Counted from the first letter of the stretch, positions 1-8,502 are shown. The stretch is 64,000 bases of DNA from Mesorhizobium_G sp050247155 (GCA_050247155.1 JBFWUS010000008.1:1-64000), one strand, 5' to 3'. Numbers and translations are program-made. Notes: generated from the sequence alone by a model not told the origin.

Positions 1-1028
1 GTCGCGTAGGCTGGCACCGCTCCCGCCAGCGGCGAGAAGAACAGCGCCAATAGGAAGAGCCCGGCAATGGTGAGCGCGGTCAAGCCCGTGCGGCCGCCAG
101 CCTGTACGCCCGAGGCGCTTTCGACATAGGCGGTGGTCGATGAGGTGCCGATCAGCGAGCCACCGAGAATGGCGGCGGAGTCGGCGAACAGCGCCTTGCC
201 CAGATTGTTCGGCTTGCCTTCCTCGATCAGCTTGGCGCGCTTGGCGACACCGATCAGCGTGCCGGTGGCGTCGAACACCTCGACCAGCACGAACACCAGG
301 ATGACCTGGATGATGCCGGCATGCAGGATGCCCGCGATGTCGAGCTGCAGGAAGGTCGGCGCGATCGACGGCGGCATGGAGACGATGCCGGTGAACTGGC
401 TGATGCCGAACATCATAGACAACACGGTGACGACGAGAATGCCGATCAGGATGGCCCCGCGCACCTTCAATGCGTCGAGCGCGGCGATGATGAAGAAGCC
501 GAGGATCGACAGCAGCGTGCCGGTGTTGTGCAGCGAGCCGAGGCCGATCAGCGTCGCCGGGTTGTCGACGACGATGCCGGCGTTCTTCAAGGCAATGATC
601 GCCAGGAAGAGGCCGATACCGGCGGCAATCGCGCTGCGCAGCGAATGCGGAATGCCCGCCACCAGCCAGCTTCGGACGCCGGTCACCGTGAGCAGGAAGA
701 AGATGACGCCGGAGATGAACACCGCGCCGAGCGCCTGCTGCCAGGTGAAGCCGAGAGCGGCGACGACCGTGAAGGCGAAGAAGGCGTTGAGGCCCATGCC
801 GGGCGCCATGCCGATCGGCCAGTTGGCGACCAGCGCCATGACGGCCGAGCCGAGCGCGGCTGCAAGACAGGTTGCGACGAATACCGAGCCACGATCCATG
901 CCGGTGGTCGACAGAATTTCAGGATTGACGAAGATGATGTACGACATTGTGAGAAATGTCGTGAGACCTGCGAGCACTTCCGTACGTACGCTCGTACCGT
1001 GCTCCGAGAGCTTGAATAACTTTTCCAC
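1..1028 (-). CDS. NCS2/AzgA-type purine (guanine/hypoxanthine) permease, C-terminus outside window
   Basis: Inner-membrane transporter of the NCS2 superfamily, AzgA/GhxP branch, expected to import guanine, hypoxanthine or adenine with protons. Reading leftward from a GTG at 1028 the protein begins VEKLFKLSEHGTSVRTEVLA, then a TMS segment with TFLTMSYIIFVNPEIL and the family motif GMAPGMGLNAFF near residue 80. About 342 codons are present without a stop; the family runs about 430 residues, so roughly the last 90 are beyond base 1. The GTG is chosen because a GGGAGG Shine-Dalgarno sits a few bases upstream and no ATG precedes the family N-terminus. It is divergent from the siderophore receptor. 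The exact purine specificity cannot be read from this part. Confidence 0.88.
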   Translation of the reverse strand, partial: MEKLFKLSEHGTSVRTEVLAGLTTFLTMSYIIFVNPEILSTTGMDRGSVFVATCLAAALGSAVMALVANWPIGMAPGMGLNAFFAFTVVAALGFTWQQALGAVFISGVIFFLLTVTGVRSWLVAGIPHSLRSAIAAGIGLFLAIIALKNAGIVVDNPATLIGLGSLHNTGTLLSILGFFIIAALDALKVRGAILIGILVVTVLSMMFGISQFTGIVSMPPSIAPTFLQLDIAGILHAGIIQVILVFVLVEVFDATGTLIGVAKRAKLIEEGKPNNLGKALFADSAAILGGSLIGTSSTTAYVESASGVQAGGRTGLTALTIAGLFLLALFFSPLAGAVPAYA

Positions 1029-1328
1029 TTGATCCTCCCTCCGCCGACACCCCGTCTGGCGGCAAACACGTCTGGGTAGCAAAGAAAGCCGCCGGAGACT
1101 TTCAAGAAGTTCTTCGAACAGTTTGGAATTTTCGGTGGGTGCTGCGGATCGCGAAACGCACACCTCGGAATATTTGTGCCTGCCGCCCCTGGATGCTTCA
1201 GCGTCGGTTCGAAGTCGTGCACGCCGGGCCGCTGCCGGACGGTAGACAAACATGATTGAATCGGTCTAGTTAAAATTTTGACATTTGGCTGAAGTGCTGG
1301 ATGCGTAGCGTTCTGAGGGGATGTAGCG
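1029..1328. other. Divergent intergenic region, permease / siderophore receptor
   Basis: This 300-base gap holds the promoters of two divergent genes. On the permease side the leader can fold a GGCGGC/GCCGCC stem about 40-70 bases before the GTG, but I recognise no purine riboswitch core. On the receptor side a TTGACA hexamer lies at 1278-1283, with only a weak -10 match 17 bases later (about 1301). Just upstream are a GATTgAATC repeat (about 1255) and an AAAATTTT palindrome (1272-1279). These could be where an iron regulator (RirA or Irr in rhizobia) binds, but neither matches a consensus I can vouch for. Confidence 0.4.
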
Positions 1329-3509
1329 TTGCTGAAAAACGAGGCTGGGACTTTTTTTGGCCGCCACAGACTCGCCCTGATGATGGGCGCCGCTGGCATT
1401 TTGATGCTGTCTGGGAACCATGCGACGGCGCAGGACACCGTTCTCGATGAGGTAGTCATCGGGAGCGAGGGCCAGCCTGCCGGCACGGGCGGACAATCCG
1501 ATACCGACGACAACAAGGACTACGTCGCGAAAAAGACGACGACGGGATCGAAGACCGACACACCACTCAAGGAAATTCCGCAGTCCGTTTCGGTGATCAC
1601 GCGCGAGGAGCTGGACGACCGCAAGCCGGCACAACTCGAAGATGCAATTGCTTACTCGTCCGGTGTAGTCGCGTCGCCGTGGGGCCTCGACGACCGTTTT
1701 GACGAATGTCTGATCCGCGGGTTCGACATCTGCACGTCCACGCTCTATCGCGATGGTCTCAACCAGCGGGCTGTGGGCTTTTCCGGCTTCAAGATCGAGC
1801 CTTACGGCATGGAGCGCATCGAGGTGCTGAAGGGGCCGGCGTCGGTGCTGTATGGCGAGAATGATGTCGGCGGGTTGGTCAACGCGATCACCAAGCGTCC
1901 GCCAAGCGAGCCTCTCTACGAGGCTTTCACGAGCTATGGCAGCTTCAACACCGTCGAAGCGGGGCTCGATGTCGGTGGTCCGATCGACGACGCAGGTGTG
2001 TGGACATACCGGCTCACCGGGCTGTTCCGCGATGGAGAGACACAGCAGGACTTCACCCAGAATGACCGCATCTATATTGCTCCGGCCTTGACGTGGCAGC
2101 CCGACGAACAAACGTCGCTGACGATTTTGGCCAATTATCAATGGGACAAGCTGGCGCCGATCTATTCCGTGCCGGTGCCCGGGATGAATGGCTATACCGG
2201 GCCAGTGACGCCACGAAGCTTCTTTACGGGTGCTCCGGGCTTCGACGGTTTCGACGCCGACCACGGCTTGATTGGCTATCAGTTCAGTCATGAATTCAAC
2301 GACGCCTGGACTGTACGCCAAAACCTTCGTTATGCGCGGCAGGTGACGGACTACCGCCAGCTCTATTTCGGCGATTTCGACGGCAATCCTGCCGTACGCC
2401 CGGATGGCCATACCATCGCCCGGACGATCTTTGCCGTCGACGAAGTGGCAACGATTTTCAATGTCGACAACCAAGCCCAATACGACGCCCAGTTCGGCGT
2501 GGTGGAGAACAAGCTGCTGGTCGGCCTCGACTATAATCGATGGAATGTCGACGGGACGACCTACTACGGCGTCGGGCCGGACCTCGACATGCTGAACCCG
2601 GATTACGCGATCCCGATTGAACTGCCACCTGTCTTCGACGACTCCAACCAGACTGTCGGCCAGCTCGGACTGTACATCCAAAACCAGAGCAAGATCGCCG
2701 ATCGCTTCCTGATCTCGTTTGGCGGTCGGCAGTCCTGGGTGGACAATCGCACCGACGACCGTCTCAACGAAACCACGACGACACAGAAGGACGACCCTTT
2801 TGTCGGCCAGGTCGGCGTCGGCTATCTCTTCGATAATGGGATAACGCCTTATGCGAGCTATGCCGAATCGTTCACCGTCAATCTCGGCCAGACGCGCGAA
2901 GGCGCAAACTTCGAACCGTCACACGGCAAGCAATACGAAGTCGGCGTCAAGTACCAACCGACATTCTTTCCGGGCTCCGTCACGGCGGCTGTATTCGACC
3001 TGCGCAAGACAAACATTCTGACCACGGACCCGGTCGACCCCAATTTCTCCGTCCAGACGGGAGAGGTGCGTCATCGCGGCTTCGAACTGGAAGCCAAGGC
3101 CGAACTCGATTTCGGGCTGAGCGTCACCGGAGCCTACACCTATCTCGACGCGGAGATCACGAAAAGTGAGGACGGCTATGTGGGCAAACGGCCTGCACTG
3201 GTGCCGGAACATACCGCATCACTTTGGGCCAATTACGAGTTCGGCGACAACACAGTGCTGCCGGGGCTGAGCATCGGCGCCGGCGTGCGTTATGTCGGCT
3301 CCTCGTTCGGCGATGACGACAATACGCTCGCCGTGCCGAGCTACGCGGTGGCTGACGCAGCGCTACGCTATAAGCGCGGCAGTTGGGAGGCGGCGCTGAA
3401 CGTATCCAATCTGTTCGACAAGAAATACTTCTCGACCTGCTATCCCAGCGAGGGCTGCTATTACGGCGAAGGCCGCAATATAAAAGGCAGCCTGAACGTA
3501 AAGTTCTAA
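1329..3509 (+). CDS. TonB-dependent siderophore receptor
   Basis: Outer-membrane 22-stranded beta-barrel that takes up a ferric siderophore using TonB energy. The 726-residue product starts at a TTG with GAGGGG eight bases upstream; an in-frame ATG at 1380 is an alternative but would cut the signal peptide. A signal peptide ends near residue 34 (ATA-QD), followed by a TonB-box-like VLDEVVIG. The plug domain (about 70-185) contains IPQSVSVITREELDD and RIEVLKGPASVLYGE, typical of the FhuA/FoxA/FpvA siderophore class. The barrel ends in SNLFDKKYF and a C-terminal NVKF with the terminal Phe required for BAM insertion. The two downstream genes follow 13 bases later and then with a 4-base overlap, so this is an operon. 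The ligand is unknown; no siderophore synthesis genes are nearby, suggesting use of a xenosiderophore. Confidence 0.93.
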   Translation: MLKNEAGTFFGRHRLALMMGAAGILMLSGNHATAQDTVLDEVVIGSEGQPAGTGGQSDTDDNKDYVAKKTTTGSKTDTPLKEIPQSVSVITREELDDRKPAQLEDAIAYSSGVVASPWGLDDRFDECLIRGFDICTSTLYRDGLNQRAVGFSGFKIEPYGMERIEVLKGPASVLYGENDVGGLVNAITKRPPSEPLYEAFTSYGSFNTVEAGLDVGGPIDDAGVWTYRLTGLFRDGETQQDFTQNDRIYIAPALTWQPDEQTSLTILANYQWDKLAPIYSVPVPGMNGYTGPVTPRSFFTGAPGFDGFDADHGLIGYQFSHEFNDAWTVRQNLRYARQVTDYRQLYFGDFDGNPAVRPDGHTIARTIFAVDEVATIFNVDNQAQYDAQFGVVENKLLVGLDYNRWNVDGTTYYGVGPDLDMLNPDYAIPIELPPVFDDSNQTVGQLGLYIQNQSKIADRFLISFGGRQSWVDNRTDDRLNETTTTQKDDPFVGQVGVGYLFDNGITPYASYAESFTVNLGQTREGANFEPSHGKQYEVGVKYQPTFFPGSVTAAVFDLRKTNILTTDPVDPNFSVQTGEVRHRGFELEAKAELDFGLSVTGAYTYLDAEITKSEDGYVGKRPALVPEHTASLWANYEFGDNTVLPGLSIGAGVRYVGSSFGDDDNTLAVPSYAVADAALRYKRGSWEAALNVSNLFDKKYFSTCYPSEGCYYGEGRNIKGSLNVKF

Positions 3510-3522
3510 GGGCCGTTCGACC

Positions 3523-4716
3523 ATGACGGCTGCCACAGTGCCCAAAAAGAAGAAGCGGTCATCGCTGTGGTTGGCCATCCATGGCTGGCTCGGCTTGCCG
3601 ATCTGGGCTTTCCTGTTCCTGATCTGCCTGACCGGCTCCTTCGCCACGATCAGCCAGGAGATCATCTGGTTGATCGAGCCGGCGGCGCGGTCGAATGCTC
3701 CCGCCGGCGATGCACAACGCCTGTCCTATACGCAAATAGTAGCTCGGGTCGAAGAACAGGCGCCGGGCACCGCGGTCATGTTCTTCGACATTCCCGTCAA
3801 GGAGCAATTCGCGCTGCAGCTTTATGTCGGCCGTCCGGATGGCGGCGAGCGCACCATCTATGTGAACCCCTATACCGGGAAGATACAGGGTGAGAAATCG
3901 ACATTTGATCTGCGCCAGCTTCTGCGCGAGCTGCATGGCTGGCTGCTGATCCCCTTCACGGCCACCTATAGTCCGGGCTGGTACATCGTGTCGGCGATGT
4001 CGATACCGTTGCTCGGTTCGCTGATCACCGGACTGTTCGTCTACAAGAAATTCTGGCGCGCTATCCTTCGGCCGAGACTGCGGCTAAGGCAGGGTAGCCG
4101 TGTCTTCTGGGGCGATCTTCACCGGCTGGTCGGACTATGGTCGATCCCCTTCATCCTGATCATGAGCGTTACCGCTTTGTGGTTCCTTATCGAAGCGACG
4201 CTGCACGACACCGGCTACACCGTACCGACCGAGTTCGAACATCCGCACGTGCCGCGCAGCCAGGTGGTGACCGGCCCGAACCGCCAATCCGTACAGACCA
4301 TTTCGCCGGATCGGGCGCTCGAGATCGCGCGCGGCAATTTTCCGGATCTCGAGCCTGCCTTTATCGTGCTGCCGACCACCGGCTATCATCCGATCGAGGT
4401 GATTGGGCGCAGCGCCTATCCGCTGGTCTTCGAAAGCGCCTATATCAACCCCTATTCCGGGAAGGTGCTGGCGGCGCGCGGCATCGGCCACCGCACGGCC
4501 ATACAATTGGTGACGGAGAGCATGCGGCCGCTGCACACCGGCGATTTTGCCGGCTTGTGGCTTAAATTCGTCTATTTCTTCTTCGGCCTGCTGCTCACGG
4601 CGCTCACGCTGTCCGGCATGATGGTGTGGACGCGGCGCTCCGTGCAGGCTTCCGGGCAATATATCCGCGAGCGGCGCATGACTGCCCTGACCATGCGGAC
4701 GGAGGCGGCTGAATGA
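3523..4716 (+). CDS. PepSY-associated TM (PiuB-like) membrane protein
   Basis: Inner-membrane protein of the PepSY-TM family, commonly encoded beside siderophore receptors and proposed to help release or reduce iron at the periplasmic face. The 397 residues show helices near 20-45 (with the family IHGWLGLP), 145-170, 200-225 (DLHRLVGLWSIPF) and 348-371. Two periplasmic PepSY-like regions each carry a VNPYTGK / INPYSGK signature (about 114-120 and 306-312). The conserved histidines in the IHGW, ELHGW, DLHR and PLHTG motifs could ligate heme or iron. Start ATG is 13 bases after the receptor stop. Function in iron handling comes from family and context, not direct evidence. Confidence 0.85.
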   Translation: MTAATVPKKKKRSSLWLAIHGWLGLPIWAFLFLICLTGSFATISQEIIWLIEPAARSNAPAGDAQRLSYTQIVARVEEQAPGTAVMFFDIPVKEQFALQLYVGRPDGGERTIYVNPYTGKIQGEKSTFDLRQLLRELHGWLLIPFTATYSPGWYIVSAMSIPLLGSLITGLFVYKKFWRAILRPRLRLRQGSRVFWGDLHRLVGLWSIPFILIMSVTALWFLIEATLHDTGYTVPTEFEHPHVPRSQVVTGPNRQSVQTISPDRALEIARGNFPDLEPAFIVLPTTGYHPIEVIGRSAYPLVFESAYINPYSGKVLAARGIGHRTAIQLVTESMRPLHTGDFAGLWLKFVYFFFGLLLTALTLSGMMVWTRRSVQASGQYIRERRMTALTMRTEAAE

Positions 4717-5252
4717 CAACGGTTCCGGCTTCCACGACATTCGGAAGGCTCTGGCGGCGATGGTGGTTCCACCTGAGCGCGCTGATGATCCTTGTCCCGC
4801 TCTGGTTCCTGAAGAGCTATATCGATGCGCAGGCTATGTTGCTGCATGCCGATGAGACCGACATGCGAACTGTCAGCGTGGTTGTCGGGCCCTGGAGCCT
4901 GAAGCTGCAGGAAAAGGCGGCGGACGAGCCCTTCTGGCATCCCGGCGAAGGCTATGAGAAATCCTTCTGGGTGGTTTCCTGTCCAGCTTGCGTCGACCAG
5001 ATCAGGTCCATTCACGTCGGCCTGAAGCGACCGGGATCGACGGCCTTCGAGGACAACGAGGCGGGCGGCAATCCGCATCGTCTGCTGGCCGACATGAAAA
5101 TCCGCCGAAACCCATCGGGCGACGACATGGTCTGGATCACCGCGGAAGGATGGGACGGAGTACGCTACCAGGCGAAGTTGCCGTTGGCCTCCGCCTCGCC
5201 TGTGACCGCCGACTGGGCCGAACGCCAATCCGCGTCGCGTAGTGGAAATTAG
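4713..5252 (+). CDS. Membrane-anchored small protein of the siderophore operon, function unknown
   Basis: Third gene of the receptor operon, overlapping the PepSY gene by ATGA. The 179-residue product has a short cytoplasmic N-terminus, one membrane helix at about 18-38 (LSALMILVPLWFLKSYID) and then a soluble domain that should be periplasmic. That domain contains a CPAC motif (Cys90, Cys93), a thioredoxin-like or metal-binding spacing, and many Trp residues. I do not recognise a named family. Translational coupling and the CxxC pair suggest a role in ferric-siderophore reduction or metal handoff next to the PepSY protein; that is inference. Confidence 0.75.
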   Translation: MTTVPASTTFGRLWRRWWFHLSALMILVPLWFLKSYIDAQAMLLHADETDMRTVSVVVGPWSLKLQEKAADEPFWHPGEGYEKSFWVVSCPACVDQIRSIHVGLKRPGSTAFEDNEAGGNPHRLLADMKIRRNPSGDDMVWITAEGWDGVRYQAKLPLASASPVTADWAERQSASRSGN

Positions 5253-5352
5253 AGCGCATCGAGGCTGTCTCCTCTCCATAAAAAACAGTTCGCCATTGTA
5301 TTCGAAAATGCGCTAAGGCCGTTGTGACCTGACCAGCCACGGAAGCCTCCGC

Positions 5353-6525
5353 ATGCCGCGCCCCATGACCTGCATCGCCGACCTGCAAGCGCTGGCCAAG
5401 CGGCGCGTACCGCGCATGTTTTACGATTATGCGGATTCGGGCTCCTGGACCGAAAGCACCTATCGGGCCAATGAAGAGGATTTCCAGAAGATCAAATTCC
5501 GCCAGCGCGTGGCGGTCGACATGCGCGATCGCACGCTGGCCTCGACCATGATCGGCATTCCGGTAGCGATGCCGGTGGCGATCGCGCCGACCGGCCTGAC
5601 AGGGATGCAGCACGCCGATGGTGAAATCCTTGCCGCCAAGGCGGCGGAGAAGGCCCGCATTCCGTTCACGCTGTCGACAATGTCGATCTGTTCGATCGAG
5701 GATATTGCGGAGAACACCAGCGCGCCATTCTGGTTTCAGCTCTATGTCATGCGCGATCAGGAATTTTCCAACGGGCTGATCGACCGCGCGAAGAAGGCCA
5801 ACTGTTCGGCGCTGGTGTTGACGCTGGACCTCCAGATCCTCGGCCAGCGCCATAAGGACATCAAGAACGGGCTGACCGCCCCGCCACAGCCGACCATCGC
5901 CAATATGATCAACCTGGCGACCAAGCCGCGCTGGGTGTGGAATATGGCGCAGACAAAGCGCCGCACCTTCCGCAATATCGTCGGCCACGCCAAAGGCGCT
6001 GACAATATGAAGTCGCTCGGCAAATGGACGGCCGAACAGTTCGACCCGGCGCTGGATTGGGATGCGGTGAAACGCATCAAGGACCGCTGGGGCGGCAAGC
6101 TGATCCTGAAGGGCATTCTGGACGAGGAGGATGCGGCAACCGCAGCCAAGAGCGGCGCCGACGCCATTATCGTATCAAACCATGGCGGCCGCCAGCTTGA
6201 CGGGGCGGTATCGTCGATCTCGATTCTGCCGAAGATCGTGCGCGAGGTGGGCGACAAGATCGAGGTGCATATGGATGGCGGCATTCGCTCCGGCCAGGAC
6301 GTGCTGAAGGCCCGCGCGCTCGGCGCGCGTGGCACGTATATCGGCCGGGCGATGCTCTATGGGCTGGGCGCCGGCGGCGAGGCGGGCGTGACCGAGGCGC
6401 TGCGCATCATCCGCAACGAAATGGATATCACCATGGCATTCTGCGGCCTGCGCGATATCGAGAAGGTGGACCGGAATATTATTGCCGAGAACCCGTTCGA
6501 CGTGGAGCCGAAGAACTGGAAGTAG
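5353..6525 (+). CDS. lldD: FMN-dependent L-lactate dehydrogenase / alpha-hydroxy-acid oxidase
   Basis: Oxidises L-lactate (or a related 2-hydroxy acid) to pyruvate with FMN, passing electrons to quinone at the inner membrane. The 390 residues form one FMN-dependent alpha-hydroxy acid dehydrogenase domain. The active-site block SNHGGRQLDG contains the catalytic His277 and substrate-binding Arg. FMN-phosphate motifs follow as DGGIRSGQDV (about 305) and GRAMLYG (about 330). N-terminal MPRPMTCIADLQALAKRRVPRM is typical of LldD. The gene stands alone; the 100 bases before it show no clear operator. Length and motifs fit LldD well, although glycolate or mandelate oxidase relatives share them. Confidence 0.88.
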   Translation: MPRPMTCIADLQALAKRRVPRMFYDYADSGSWTESTYRANEEDFQKIKFRQRVAVDMRDRTLASTMIGIPVAMPVAIAPTGLTGMQHADGEILAAKAAEKARIPFTLSTMSICSIEDIAENTSAPFWFQLYVMRDQEFSNGLIDRAKKANCSALVLTLDLQILGQRHKDIKNGLTAPPQPTIANMINLATKPRWVWNMAQTKRRTFRNIVGHAKGADNMKSLGKWTAEQFDPALDWDAVKRIKDRWGGKLILKGILDEEDAATAAKSGADAIIVSNHGGRQLDGAVSSISILPKIVREVGDKIEVHMDGGIRSGQDVLKARALGARGTYIGRAMLYGLGAGGEAGVTEALRIIRNEMDITMAFCGLRDIEKVDRNIIAENPFDVEPKNWK

Positions 6526-6942
6526 TGTGGTTCCTATCCCTTACCCGGCGCTTCGCAATATTCGCCGTGTGTCGCCGGGATATCGTTCTGCAAGGGCTTT
6601 GTAGCGGCGACTCCGAGGCCTGGATGCCCGACCCTCCGCTTCGCTTGCGCTGCGCTCCAGGCCGAGCATGACGCGTTCCATTTAGGTTTCCGCGAGTCGT
6701 CGACGCTCGTGGTTGGCAGGAACAAAAACTGACATGCGTCATGCTCGGCCTGGAGCGCAGCGCAAGCGAAGCGAAGGGTCGGGCATCCAGGCCTAGGAGT
6801 CGAAACAGCAAAGCCCATGCAGAACGATTTTACCTTCCCGCAACTCACTGAATAATTTCGTCGAAGGCCTGTCGGCAACCCACCCAACCATCCGTCCTAG
6901 AAGCATGGCGGACATAGCGTCCGCGCTTCGGGAGTGACGGAC
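6526..6942. other. Intergenic region dominated by a palindromic repeat
   Basis: This 417-base gap between lldD and a tiny open frame contains the 179-base palindrome described separately (6616-6794). The flanks (6526-6615 and 6795-6942) show no convincing open frame, RNA gene or terminator with a U-tract. A GGAG before the 6943 ATG is the only translation signal. Confidence 0.5.
6616..6794. repeat. Long inverted repeat (59-bp arms), palindromic repeat family D
   Basis: The left arm at 6616-6674 begins AGGCCTGGATGCCCGACCC. The right arm at 6736-6794 is its reverse complement with a single mismatch (CCCTCCGC against CCCTTCGC). They enclose a 61-base loop that holds a smaller imperfect palindrome around GTCGAC. 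A 59-bp near-perfect stem is much longer than a terminator and looks like a mobile palindromic (REP/MITE-like) unit with no coding capacity. Sequence is distinct from the three other repeat types in this window. Confidence 0.85.
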
Positions 6943-7074
6943 ATGACCAGCCTATCGATCGCCCTGCATTTCACCGGCGCGCTGCTGCTGGCGCTGCCGC
7001 TGCTCCTCTCGCTGCACAAGGCGATGGCGCGCTCCCGTCATCAGCCTGTGCGGAAATGGCGCTCCGTGCATTAA
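6943..7074 (+). CDS. Possible 43-residue membrane peptide
   Basis: An ATG preceded by GGAG (8-base spacing) opens a 44-codon frame ending TAA at 7072-7074. The product begins MTSLSIALHFTGALLLALP and is a single hydrophobic helix followed by a basic tail (HKAMARSRHQPVRKWRSVH), an inner-membrane micropeptide layout. It is 36 bases upstream of the SRPBCC gene and could be cotranscribed. I do not recognise it; the ribosome site and topology are the only support. Confidence 0.4.
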   Translation: MTSLSIALHFTGALLLALPLLLSLHKAMARSRHQPVRKWRSVH

Positions 7075-7110
7075 AGTCGAAGACTGCAACCGACCGTTGG
7101 AGGATCCGCC

Positions 7111-7635
7111 ATGCTCACCACCATTCTGCTCCTCATCCTGCTGATCATCGTCGCACTGCTAGCCTATGCGGCAACCAGGCCGGGCAGCTTCCGCATCGAA
7201 CGCAATACGAGCATCAAGGCAACGCCTGAAAAGATCAGCGCGCTGCTTGAGGATTTTCGCGAATGGCGCAAATGGTCGCCGTGGGAAGAGCTCGACCCAA
7301 ATCTGAAACGAAATTATTCGGGCGCCGAGAAGGGTGTCGGCGCGGCCTATGCCTGGGAAGGCAACAACAAAGCCGGCCATGGACGCATGGAAATCCTCGA
7401 AGCTTCGCCGCGCCGCGTGCGCATCAAGCTGGATTTCCTAAAACCGTTCAAGGCGAGCAACACGGCCGAGTTCACGCTGACGCCGGCCGGCGAGAACACG
7501 ACTGTCAATTGGGCGATGCACGGCGCGCAGCCCTTTATGGTGAAGCTGATGAGCATCTTCATGGATATGGAGAAGATGGTCGGGCCCGACTTCGAAAAGG
7601 GCCTGGCCGCGATGAAACGCGCCGCCGAACAATAG
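7111..7635 (+). CDS. SRPBCC (polyketide cyclase/START-like) family protein
   Basis: The 174-residue protein has an N-terminal membrane helix (residues 1-22, rich in Leu and Ile) and then an SRPBCC fold. That fold is a helix-grip barrel binding hydrophobic ligands. Family marks are SFRIERNTSIKATPEKI, the EWRKWSPWEELDPN segment and TTVNWAMHG near 130. RBS GGAGG precedes the ATG. It lies 28 bases before a YciI-family gene, a pairing often seen in stress-linked or ECF-sigma-linked operons. The ligand is not predictable from sequence. Confidence 0.8.
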   Translation: MLTTILLLILLIIVALLAYAATRPGSFRIERNTSIKATPEKISALLEDFREWRKWSPWEELDPNLKRNYSGAEKGVGAAYAWEGNNKAGHGRMEILEASPRRVRIKLDFLKPFKASNTAEFTLTPAGENTTVNWAMHGAQPFMVKLMSIFMDMEKMVGPDFEKGLAAMKRAAEQ

Positions 7636-7663
7636 GTCCATCCTCGCTGTAAGGCGACGCGAA

Positions 7664-8023
7664 ATGCTCTATGCCCTGCTTTGTTACGGCTCCGAAGATG
7701 AGGTCGCGGCGCGGTCGCGCGAACAAGAGCAGGCCGTGTTGTCGCGCTGCGCCGACGCGGCCGACAGGATGGAAAATTTCGGAGCACGCGGTCCGGCCTT
7801 ACGGCTGATGCCGACGACGACGGCGATCACGCTGCGCCCCGGGGCCGAGCCGAAAGTGCTCGACGGTCCCTTCGACGAAACGCGGGAACAATTGCTCGGC
7901 CTGTGGCTTCTTGATTGCCCGACGCTGAATGACGCCATGGCCGCGGCCCGCTTGCTGGCAGAGGCGCGGGGCATGGACGCAGGCTCGCTGGAAGTGCGGC
8001 CTGTCGCGACATTCGAAAGATGA
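7664..8023 (+). CDS. YciI/DGPF-domain protein
   Basis: 119 residues, one YCII-related ferredoxin-like domain. The family signature DGPF is exact at residues 67-70, followed by DETREQLLGLWLLD. YCII proteins carry a conserved His/Asp pair and may have lyase or isomerase activity; in many genomes DGPF proteins accompany ECF sigma factors, though none is adjacent here. It follows the SRPBCC gene by 28 bases and is probably in the same transcript. Exact role unknown. Confidence 0.82.
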   Translation: MLYALLCYGSEDEVAARSREQEQAVLSRCADAADRMENFGARGPALRLMPTTTAITLRPGAEPKVLDGPFDETREQLLGLWLLDCPTLNDAMAAARLLAEARGMDAGSLEVRPVATFER

Positions 8024-8080
8024 GAGCCTGATGCAAAAGTCGGCATGCCGGACTGCCGCTTTCCGAGCCTCCTCCAGGAG

Positions 8081-8109
8081 CTTACAATTTACGTTGACGT
8101 AAAGGTAAG
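8081..8109 (+). promoter_or_regulatory. Perfect palindrome, MerR-type (LiuR-like) operator candidate
   Basis: TTTACGT (8088-8094) and ACGTAAA (8097-8103) form a perfect 7-2-7 palindrome, flanked by a second weaker pair, CTTAC (8081) and GTAAG (8105). It lies 66 bases upstream of the SCP2 start. Similar TTTACGT-centred palindromes are bound by MerR-family regulators of branched-chain amino acid and fatty acid degradation (LiuR) in proteobacteria. The assignment rests on resemblance only. Confidence 0.5.
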
Positions 8110-8174
8110 AATTGGCTAGAGGCGATAGCGACCGGCAGCGAATACCTCGCGGCCTTAACTCCGCGGAGGATTTT

Positions 8175-8456
8175 ATGAGCGTTGAATCGATTGCCGACAA
8201 GATGAAAGACAAGGTCGCAAGCTCGGGCTTCGATCGTTCGGTCAAGTTCGACACCGGCTCCGATGGCGTCATCGTCATCAATGGCGCCACGATTTCGACC
8301 ACCGATGCGCCGGCCGACTGCACGATCAAGTTGTCGCTGGAAGACCTGGATTCGCTGGTGGCGGGCGATCTGAATCCGACCATGGCCTTTATGACCGGCA
8401 AGATCAAAATCGAAGGCGACATGTCGATTGCCATGGCGCTGAGTCAGGTGCTTTGA
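8175..8456 (+). CDS. SCP2 sterol-carrier-domain protein
   Basis: A 93-residue stand-alone SCP2 domain, which binds fatty acyl chains or other lipids in the cytoplasm. It shows the family pattern VIVINGATISTTDAPADCTI followed by DLNPTMAFMTGKIKIEGDM near the C-terminus. The ATG at 8175 is chosen for the GGAGG seven bases upstream and because it starts the domain directly; an upstream in-frame TTG at 8112 would add 21 unrelated residues. It has its own leader with a palindromic operator and is followed by a strong terminator, so it is probably a single-gene unit. Confidence 0.88.
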   Translation: MSVESIADKMKDKVASSGFDRSVKFDTGSDGVIVINGATISTTDAPADCTIKLSLEDLDSLVAGDLNPTMAFMTGKIKIEGDMSIAMALSQVL

Positions 8457-8502
8457 TGCGCCGCGCCGAACACAGCCGGCAGTTTTTCAGATAGAATGTT
8501 CG

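Noticed and set aside
1029..1130. A purine riboswitch in front of the permease gene
   Set aside because: No purine aptamer core could be recognised; the GGCGGC/GCCGCC stem alone is not enough in a GC-rich genome.
1266..2681. A 471-codon minus-strand open frame opposite the TonB receptor gene
   Set aside because: The receptor frame has signal peptide, plug and barrel signatures; the antisense frame has none.
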